A stretch of DNA of 38,186 bases from Streptomyces novaecaesareae (GTDB lineage Bacteria; Actinomycetota; Actinomycetes; Streptomycetales; Streptomycetaceae). The stretch's first letter is position 1. Each line of letters begins with the position of its first letter. The stretch covers positions 1 through 38,186 of the forward strand of contig NZ_JNWQ01000116.1 of assembly GCF_000716875.1 (NCBI RefSeq), read 5' to 3'. The notes beneath the pieces were generated by a model. That model was given only the letters and a program-made list of their open reading frames with translations. It was not told where the DNA came from and did not search any database. The translations under genes and the position numbers were made by a program. Shown in pieces: positions 32,728 to 38,186 of this stretch.

Positions 32728-34881
32728 ATGACCTCCCACACCCCTGCGGACACCTTCCCCCGGCAGTACGCGCGGACCCTGCGCTACACCGTCGGCGCCC
32801 CCCGCTCGTTCTCCGTCGCACCGGACGGCTCGCGGGTCGTCTTCCTCCGCTCGCGATCGGGCAGCGACCGGGCCAACCTGCTCTGGATCCTGGACACGGC
32901 CACCGGCGAGGAGCGGATCGCCGCCGACCCGGCCGTGCTGCTCGGCGGCGGCGAGGAGGACCTCTCGCCGGCCGAGAAGGCCCGCCGCGAGCGCAGCCGC
33001 GAGAGCTCGGCCGGCATCGTCGGCTACGCCCTGGACGCGGCCGGCGCCCGGGCCGCCTTCGCCCTCTCCGGCCGCCTGTTCACCGCCGACCTGGTCACCG
33101 GCGCGACCGCCGAACTGCCCGCCCAGGGGCCGCTGTTGGACCCGCGGCTGTCACCGGACGGCGCGTACGTCGCCTACGCCAACACCTCCGGAGAGCTGCG
33201 GCTGACCCGGGCCGACGGCAGCGGCGACAAGGTGCTCGCCGAGCCGGACGGCCCGAACGTCACCTGGGGGCAGGCCGAGTTCATCGCCCAGGAGGAGATG
33301 GACCGCGACCGCGGCTTCTGGTGGTCCCCGGAGGGCGACCGGCTGCTGGTCGAGCGCGCCGACGACAGCCCGGTGGGCCGCTGGTGGATCGCCGACCCGG
33401 CCAACCCGGACCGTGAGCCCGCCGAGGTCGCCTACCCGGCGGCCGGCACCGCCAACGCCGAGGTCGGGCTCTGGGTGCTCGACCTGCACGGCGGGCGCAC
33501 CGAGGTGGCCTGGGACCGTACGGCCTTCCCGTACCTCGGCCGGGTGCACTGGTCGTCGGGCGGCGTGCCGCTGCTGCAGGTGCAGTCCCGCGACCAGCGC
33601 AGCCAGCGGATCCTCGGAGTGGACGTGACCACCGGCGCCACCGAGGTGCTGCACGAGGAGAAGGACGGCACCTGGCTGGAGCTGTTCCGGGGCGTCCCGG
33701 CGTGGACCCCGGACGGCAAGCTGGTGCGGATCTCCGACGAGGGAGGGGCACGGGCGCTGGTGGTCGGCGACCGGGCCGTCACCGGGGCCGACCTGCACCT
33801 GCGGTCGGTCGTCACGGTCACCGAGGACGAGGTGTTCTTCACCGCCTCCGGCGGCGACACCGAGACCGACCCGGAGCCCGGCTGGATCGCCGTCGGCCGG
33901 ATCAGCCACGACGGCAAGCGGCTCGGCTGGGAGTCCTCCAACGGGCGGCCGTTCACCTCCGTCACCAGCGCGGTGCACGGCGGCGGGATCACCGTCCGCG
34001 CCACCGCCGAGCCGGACCTGCCCGGCAGCCTCGTCCAGGTCGCGCGGGACCTGCCGGAGGGCGTGGTGGTCGACGACGTCGCCACCATCGCCTCGTACGC
34101 CGAGACTCCGGTCATCACCGCCCGCCCGGTCTTCCGCTTCGCCGGCGAGCGCCGCATCCCCACCGCCGTCTTCCTGCCCACCGGCTACGACCGCGAGCGC
34201 GACGGCCTGCTGCCCGTCCTGATGGACCCGTACGGCGGCCCGCACGGGCAGCGCGTCGTCCAGGCGCACAACCCGCACCTCAACTCGCAGTGGTTCGCCG
34301 ACCAGGGCTTCGCGGTGGTCGTCGCCGACGGGCGCGGCACCCCCGGGCGCGGGCCGGCCTGGGAGAAGTCGATCGCCTTCGACTTCGCCGGGGCCACCCT
34401 GGACGACCAGGTGGACGCGCTGCAGGCGCTCGCCGAGGAGTTCCCGCTGGACCTCGGCCGGGTGGCCATCCGCGGCTGGTCGTACGGCGGCTACCTCGCC
34501 GCGCTCGCCGTGCTGCGCCGCCCGGACGTCTTCCACGCGGCCGTCGCCGGTGCGCCGGTGACCGACTGGGCGCTGTACGACACCCACTACACCGAGCGCT
34601 ACCTGGGCGACCCGGCCGAGCGGCCCGAGGTGTACGCCGCCAACTCGCTCAGCGGGTACGCGGCCGGGCTGGAGCGCCCGCTGATGATCATCCACGGGCT
34701 GGCGGACGACAACGTGGTGGCCGCGCACACCCTGCGGCTCTCCTCGGCGCTGCTCGCCGCCGGGCGCCCGCACACCGTGCTGCCGCTGTCCGGCGTCACC
34801 CACATCACGCCGCAGGAGGAGGTCGCGGAGAACCTGCTGCTGCTCCAGGTCGACTTCGTGAAGCGCTCGCTGGGGCTGTGA
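32728..34881 (+). CDS. Dipeptidyl-peptidase-IV-type serine peptidase (family S9)
   Basis: A 717-residue peptidase: an N-terminal beta-propeller-type region (~25-450, DPPIV_N) and a C-terminal alpha/beta hydrolase domain (~460-715). The catalytic Ser is 585 in GWSYGGY, Asp 660 in HGLADDNV and His 692 in GVTHIT. The double-Glu motif that holds the substrate N-terminus in DPP-IV is present (QEEMDRDRGFWWSP, Glu189-190), which argues for release of N-terminal dipeptides rather than for a prolyl endopeptidase. There is no signal peptide, so it probably acts in the cytoplasm, perhaps on imported peptides given the transport operons nearby (inference). Start ATG 32728 gives a leaderless-type 5' end. 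A long terminator hairpin follows. Confidence 0.9.
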   Translation: MTSHTPADTFPRQYARTLRYTVGAPRSFSVAPDGSRVVFLRSRSGSDRANLLWILDTATGEERIAADPAVLLGGGEEDLSPAEKARRERSRESSAGIVGYALDAAGARAAFALSGRLFTADLVTGATAELPAQGPLLDPRLSPDGAYVAYANTSGELRLTRADGSGDKVLAEPDGPNVTWGQAEFIAQEEMDRDRGFWWSPEGDRLLVERADDSPVGRWWIADPANPDREPAEVAYPAAGTANAEVGLWVLDLHGGRTEVAWDRTAFPYLGRVHWSSGGVPLLQVQSRDQRSQRILGVDVTTGATEVLHEEKDGTWLELFRGVPAWTPDGKLVRISDEGGARALVVGDRAVTGADLHLRSVVTVTEDEVFFTASGGDTETDPEPGWIAVGRISHDGKRLGWESSNGRPFTSVTSAVHGGGITVRATAEPDLPGSLVQVARDLPEGVVVDDVATIASYAETPVITARPVFRFAGERRIPTAVFLPTGYDRERDGLLPVLMDPYGGPHGQRVVQAHNPHLNSQWFADQGFAVVVADGRGTPGRGPAWEKSIAFDFAGATLDDQVDALQALAEEFPLDLGRVAIRGWSYGGYLAALAVLRRPDVFHAAVAGAPVTDWALYDTHYTERYLGDPAERPEVYAANSLSGYAAGLERPLMIIHGLADDNVVAAHTLRLSSALLAAGRPHTVLPLSGVTHITPQEEVAENLLLLQVDFVKRSLGL

Positions 34882-34902
34882 CGACCCTCTGATCAGCGCA
34901 TT

Positions 34903-34939
34903 CGGCGGCCGGTGCCCCTGACGGGGGTACCGGCCGCCG
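34903..34939 (+). terminator. Terminator of the peptidase gene
   Basis: CGGCGGCCGGT (34903-34913) pairs perfectly with ACCGGCCGCCG (34929-34939), and the interior can extend by CCCC/GGGG around a TGAC loop. It lies 21 nt after the stop codon. No U-tract. Confidence 0.8.
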
Positions 34940-34941
34940 GC

Positions 34942-34955
34942 ATGACATCCGTCAT
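34942..34955. promoter_or_regulatory. Candidate operator ATGAC-N4-GTCAT upstream of the ABC exporter
   Basis: ATGAC (34942-34946) and GTCAT (34951-34955) form an inverted repeat with a 4-nt centre about 110 nt before the ATPase start. Half-sites of this kind are typical of NarL/DesR-type response regulators. The operon encodes a DesK-like kinase, so this may be the site of its missing partner. The same half-sites recur as ATGACGTCAT (36729-36738) at the kinase start codon. Confidence 0.45.
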
Positions 34956-35062
34956 ACCGAAGGCACGACGGCGGACACTGCCGCCGGGGCCGGCCCGCGC
35001 GGGACTCTGAGGTGGTGCGAACAGCACCGAACGCGACACCATCAGGGAAGAGGAGCCGGGCG

Positions 35063-36010
35063 ATGGACACCGAGGTGGCCGCCTTCCGCGGCGTGGGCAA
35101 GAGCTACGGGCGGGTGCGCGCCGTGGACGGACTGGACCTCGTGCTGCGGCCGGGCGAGACCGTCGCCCTGCTCGGCCCGAACGGCGCCGGGAAGTCCACC
35201 AGCCTGGACCTGCTGCTCGGCCTGCGGGAACCCGACCGGGGCAGCGTGACGCTGTTCGGCGGCACCCCGCGGGCGGCGATCGCGGCCGGCCGGGTCGGCG
35301 CGATGCTGCAGAGCGGCGGGCTGATGTCCGACGTCAAGGTGCGCGAGCTGGTCCGGCTCGCCTGCGACGTGCATCCGCGCGGTCGGTCGGTCACGGGGGT
35401 GCTGACCGACGCGGGGATCACGGAGCTGGCGGAGCGCAGGGTCGACAAGCTGTCCGGAGGCCAGGAGCAGCGGGTCCGCTTCGCGCTGGCGATCGCGGGC
35501 GACAACGACCTGATCGTGCTGGACGAGCCCACCACCGGCATGGACGTCAGCGTCCGGCAGGCGTTCTGGGCGAGCATGCGGGCGCAGGCCGACGCCGGGC
35601 GCACGGTGCTGTTCGCCACCCACTACCTGGAGGAGGCCGACTCGATCGCCGACCGCGTCCTGGTGCTGCACCGGGGCCGGCTGATCGCCGACGGCAGCTC
35701 CGCCGAGATCAAGGCGCGGGCCGGCGCCCGCCGGATCACCTTCGAACTCCACGACGCGGACGGGCAGTTCGCGGAGAGCCTGCTGCGCACCCTGCCGGGC
35801 GTGCAGTCGCTGGACGTCACCGCGAGGGTCCCGGGGGTGCGGACGGTGCGGATCCGGACCGCGGACTCCGACGCGAGCGTGGCCGGGCTCTACCGGGCGG
35901 GCCTGTACCCGCGCGGGCTGGAGGTCACCGGCGTGGGCCTGGAGCAGGCCTTCCTGACCATCACCGGCGAACTGGACCAGCACGAGGCAGCCATGGAGAG
36001 TGCGCGATGA
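35063..36010 (+). CDS. ABC exporter ATP-binding protein (DrrA-like)
   Basis: A 315-residue ATPase: KSYGRVRAVDGLDLVLRPGE, Walker A GPNGAGKST, LSGGQEQRVRFALAIAG, Walker B LIVLDEPTTGMD and H-loop FATHYLEEADSIADRVLVL, followed by a ~90-residue C-terminal domain as in DrrA/CcmA-type exporters. It drives the ABC-2 permease encoded next, whose start overlaps its stop (ATGA). Start ATG 35063 follows GAGGAG at good spacing; the open frame from 35012 is leader. Substrate unknown: such pairs export drugs, lipids or peptides, and pairing with a DesK-type kinase suggests induction by a membrane or antibiotic signal. Confidence 0.9.
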   Translation: MDTEVAAFRGVGKSYGRVRAVDGLDLVLRPGETVALLGPNGAGKSTSLDLLLGLREPDRGSVTLFGGTPRAAIAAGRVGAMLQSGGLMSDVKVRELVRLACDVHPRGRSVTGVLTDAGITELAERRVDKLSGGQEQRVRFALAIAGDNDLIVLDEPTTGMDVSVRQAFWASMRAQADAGRTVLFATHYLEEADSIADRVLVLHRGRLIADGSSAEIKARAGARRITFELHDADGQFAESLLRTLPGVQSLDVTARVPGVRTVRIRTADSDASVAGLYRAGLYPRGLEVTGVGLEQAFLTITGELDQHEAAMESAR

Positions 36011-36729
36011 CCACCCTGATCACGCTGGAGATCCTGCGGACCCTCCGCAACCGGCGCTACCTGTTCTTCACGGTCCTCTACCCGGCGCTGATGTACGTCT
36101 TCTTCATCCACGCCTACGGCGCCGCCGAGCGGGCCGGCGGACTGCCGGTGAAGACCTACTTCATGGTCTCGATGGCCACCTTCGGTGCCGTCGGCGCGGT
36201 GCTCACCGGCAGCGCGCAGCGGATCTCGCTGGAGCGCAAGAGCGGGTGGACCCGTCAGCTGCGGCTGACCGCGCTGCCCGGCCGGGCGTACACCGTCGGC
36301 AAGATCGCGGCGAGCGCGGTCACCACGCTGCCGTCGATCCTGGTGGTCTTCGCGGTCGGTGCGAGCCAGGGCGTCTCGCTCACCGCGGCGCAGTGGAGCG
36401 GGCTGGCCGTCGCGCTGTGGCTGGGCAGCTTCGTCTTCGCGGCGCTCGGCGTGGCGCTCGGGTACGCGGCGGCGCCGGACGCGGTGCAGCCGATCGTGAT
36501 GATCACCTACATGGCGATGGCGCTGCTCGGCGGCACCTGGTTCCCGGTGAGCGGCTCGCTGGAGAAGTTCGCCCGGTTCAACCCCGTCTTCCTCTACAAC
36601 AAGCTGGCCACCTTCACCCAGCCCGGGCACTCCCTGGACACCGTCGCGGTCGCCGGTCTGGCCGCCTTCCTCGCGGTGTTCGTCGTCGCCGCGGCGGCCC
36701 TGTACCGCCGCGACACCCGCCAGGCATGA
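36007..36729 (+). CDS. ABC-2 type membrane permease of the exporter
   Basis: A 240-residue permease with six hydrophobic segments, among them YLFFTVLYPALMYVFFI, YFMVSMATFGAVGAVLTG, TTLPSILVVFAVGA, LWLGSFVFAALGVALGYAA, VMITYMAMALLGGTWFPVSG and VAVAGLAAFLAVFVVAAAALY. The ERKSGWTRQLRLTALPG loop between helices 2 and 3 is typical of ABC-2 permeases. It overlaps the ATPase gene by 4 nt. It forms the channel half of the exporter. Confidence 0.9.
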   Translation: MTTLITLEILRTLRNRRYLFFTVLYPALMYVFFIHAYGAAERAGGLPVKTYFMVSMATFGAVGAVLTGSAQRISLERKSGWTRQLRLTALPGRAYTVGKIAASAVTTLPSILVVFAVGASQGVSLTAAQWSGLAVALWLGSFVFAALGVALGYAAAPDAVQPIVMITYMAMALLGGTWFPVSGSLEKFARFNPVFLYNKLATFTQPGHSLDTVAVAGLAAFLAVFVVAAAALYRRDTRQA

Positions 36730-36736
36730 TGACGTC

Positions 36737-38002
36737 ATGATCGACATGAGTGGCGCAGGCCAGGCCCACCGCCCCGACGAACCGCCGGAGGTGGGCGTGG
36801 CGCGCGCGTCCTTCATGAACGTCCCCGGCTCCCCGGTGGAGAGCAGGCGACAGCTGCTGGTGAAGGTCGCCTGGATGATGCTGTGGATGCTCTACCTGGC
36901 GTACCCGGCGGGCGACCTGCTGAGCGGGAATCACAGCACGACCGGGAAGGTGCTCGGGTGGTGCTGCCTGGCCGGGTTCGTGGGCGCCTACGTCCTGCTG
37001 GTGATCTTCCGCTCGCAGGCGGGGATGCGGCCACGGGCCTGCGTGGTGATCGTCGCGACGATGATCGGGCTGGCGACCGCCGCCTCGGCGGTGCTCGGCG
37101 CCGCGTTCCTGACCCTGTTCATCTACGCCTCGGTGTGCCTGGCGATCATCATCCCGGCGCGGTACGCGCTGCGGGCGCTGCTCGCCATGGCCGTGCTCAC
37201 CGCGGCGGTCGGGCTGGGCATCGGCGCCGGCAACGACAACATCTCCACCTTCGCGCTCAGCGCCTTCCTCTCCGGCGTCGCGATGACCGGTCTGCAGCGG
37301 CTGGTCGCCACCATGAAGGAGCTGCGCGAGGCCCGGGCCGCCGTCGCCCACCTGGCCGCCTCCGAGGAGCGGCTGCGGCTCGCCCGCGACCTGCACGACC
37401 TGCTCGGGCACTCGCTGTCGCTGATCACCCTGAAGAGCGAGCTGGCCGGGCGGTTCATGGACGCCGGCAAGGACGAGGCGGCGCGGGCGCAGGTCGCCGA
37501 CATCGAGCAGGTCGCCCGGCAGTCGCTGATCGACGTCCGGGAGGCGGTGACCGGCTTCCGCCGGCCCACCCTGCCGGTCGAACTCGCCGCCGCCCGTACG
37601 GCGTTGGCCGCCGCCCAGGTCCGGCTGGAGGCCGCGCCGGAGCTGGTGGACGCCTGGCCGGGGCTGGCCAACGAGGAGGCGGGCGCGCTCGCCTGGGCGC
37701 TGCGCGAGGCCGTCACCAACATCGTCCGGCACGGCGAGGGCGCCACGGTCTGCACGGTGACGGCGGACGAGAGCTGGGAGTCGGGCGGCGAGCGCTACGC
37801 CGTCCTGGAGATCGCCGACAACGGGCGCGGGCCGGGCAAGTCCCAGCCGGGGAACGGGCTCTCCGGGCTGGAGGAGCGGCTGGCGCTGGTCGGCGGGCGG
37901 CTGGAGACCGGGCCGGGGGAGCGCGGGAAGGGCTTCCGGCTGCGGGCCTCGGTGCCGCTGCGGACGGTGTCGGCCGCGCCCGAGTCCTCGCCGGCGGGCT
38001 AG
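36737..38002 (+). CDS. Sensor histidine kinase, DesK/NarL type
   Basis: A 421-residue membrane kinase. After a ~35-residue cytoplasmic tail come about five helices (WMMLWMLYLAYPAGDLL to FALSAFLSGVAMTGL, ~40-185). The dimerisation/phosphorylation domain (HisKA_3) has LARDLHDLLGHSLSLITLKSELA with phospho-acceptor His220. The ATPase domain has N-box ALREAVTNIVRHG, G1 EIADNGRG and G2 GNGLSGLEERL. Kinases of this class phosphorylate NarL-family response regulators, usually encoded directly downstream; here an insertion sequence begins at the stop codon instead. It starts 8 nt after the permease stop. The final residues (PESSPAG) end in a TAG that may itself be part of the inserted element. Confidence 0.92.
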   Translation: MIDMSGAGQAHRPDEPPEVGVARASFMNVPGSPVESRRQLLVKVAWMMLWMLYLAYPAGDLLSGNHSTTGKVLGWCCLAGFVGAYVLLVIFRSQAGMRPRACVVIVATMIGLATAASAVLGAAFLTLFIYASVCLAIIIPARYALRALLAMAVLTAAVGLGIGAGNDNISTFALSAFLSGVAMTGLQRLVATMKELREARAAVAHLAASEERLRLARDLHDLLGHSLSLITLKSELAGRFMDAGKDEAARAQVADIEQVARQSLIDVREAVTGFRRPTLPVELAAARTALAAAQVRLEAAPELVDAWPGLANEEAGALAWALREAVTNIVRHGEGATVCTVTADESWESGGERYAVLEIADNGRGPGKSQPGNGLSGLEERLALVGGRLETGPGERGKGFRLRASVPLRTVSAAPESSPAG

Positions 38003-38186
38003 GGCCAACGCCGTGTAGATAGAGCCTGCGGATTCCTGTCACGGGTCTGGTGTGGTCAGGATGTCGATGCTGATGGTGGCTTTGTAACTGGTCCGGTCGA
38101 CGGTGCCTTTGGCGTTGTACTTGGAGATCGCGCGTTTGACGACGCGGGGTCGGGTGCGGATGCGCCGGTCGGGCATGAGGTCGGCC
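38003..38186 (-). mobile_element. End of an insertion sequence, probably IS4-like, running off the contig
   Basis: From about 38003 the sequence changes character: lower GC, AAA and AGT codons, and a reverse-strand coding end with transposase features (see CDS). The first bases after the kinase stop (GGGCCAACGCCGTGTAG) are the likely terminal repeat of the element, but the other end is outside, so the exact border and target duplication cannot be fixed; the TAG of the kinase stop may belong to it. The contig stopping inside it fits a multi-copy element. Confidence 0.55.
38039..38186 (-). CDS. C-terminal fragment of a transposase (IS4-like), partial
   Basis: Reading the reverse strand to the TGA at 38041-38039 gives 48 residues: a basic stretch RRIRTRPRVVKRAISKYNAKG followed by TVDRTSYKATISIDILTTPDP. 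The PRVVKR motif near the C-terminus is typical of actinomycete IS4-family transposases. The N-terminal part with the DDE catalytic residues lies outside the window. Codon use (three AAA, one AGT) differs from the neighbouring chromosomal genes. Assignment rests on a short stretch. Confidence 0.55.
   Translation of the reverse strand, partial: ADLMPDRRIRTRPRVVKRAISKYNAKGTVDRTSYKATISIDILTTPDP

Noticed and set aside
35012..35062. Earlier GTG start for the exporter ATPase
   Set aside because: ATG 35063 has a GAGGAG site at good distance and gives the usual length; the extra residues are not domain-like.

Overview
The window (38.2 kb, very GC-rich, with G/C at nearly every third codon position) looks like a chromosomal contig from a Streptomyces/Kitasatospora-type actinomycete. 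Pointers are the mycothiol gene mshB, PAS/GAF/SpoIIE-phosphatase proteins with fused HATPase domains, a DUF6113 neighbour of mshB, many secreted lipoproteins and leaderless-looking starts. The first 16 bases are not genomic. They match the transposase end sequence of a Nextera library, so this is the end of a short-read draft contig. The other end stops inside an insertion sequence, another typical contig break.

Layout, left to right. (1) 17-2086: a truncated DUF4190/septum-formation-like membrane protein, a 66-residue SPOR-like protein and a Nudix hydrolase. (2) 2226-7819: two tandem paralogues of about 900 residues, each PAS-PAS-GAF-SpoIIE phosphatase-HATPase, i.e. sensor, anti-anti-sigma phosphatase and anti-sigma-type kinase in one chain. 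(3) 7931-9769: a stand-alone peptide-type ABC substrate-binding lipoprotein, meeting tail to tail a reverse-strand membrane protein with a helical-repeat C-terminus (9766-10938). (4) 11154-13058: the ribosome-associated GTPase TypA/BipA, closed by a strong terminator.

(5) 13132-26264: the core of the window, a peptide-import island. Two complete five-gene Opp/Dpp operons lie in tandem (binding lipoprotein, permease B, permease C, ATPase D, ATPase F), followed by a third, lone D-type ATPase. Gene order, 8- to 11-bp gene overlaps and a stem-loop between lipoprotein and permease are the same in both operons. Both permease C genes lack the same C-terminal segment and are frameshifted there. A 101-bp stretch identical in the two copies ends exactly at the break, which points to collapse of a repeat in assembly rather than two real mutations. 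(6) 26283-28007: a second stand-alone binding lipoprotein on the reverse strand, so the island has four binding proteins, two permease pairs and five ATPases.

(7) 28122-32414 (reverse): a large envelope protein with a disordered N-terminus and extracellular PG_binding_4-type domains, then mshB translationally coupled to a DUF6113 membrane protein, and a 64-residue membrane protein. (8) 32728-34881: a dipeptidyl-peptidase-IV-type serine peptidase. (9) 35063-38002: an ABC exporter (ATPase plus ABC-2 permease) and a DesK/NarL-type sensor kinase; the expected response regulator is missing because an IS4-like element begins right after the kinase stop and runs off the contig.

Functionally the window combines environmental sensing (phosphatase/kinase twins, two-component kinase), peptide uptake by a multi-copy importer of the kind to which the Streptomyces developmental transporter BldK belongs, peptide breakdown (DPP-IV), envelope maintenance and thiol homeostasis. 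I see no tRNA, rRNA, CRISPR array, prophage or biosynthetic gene cluster.
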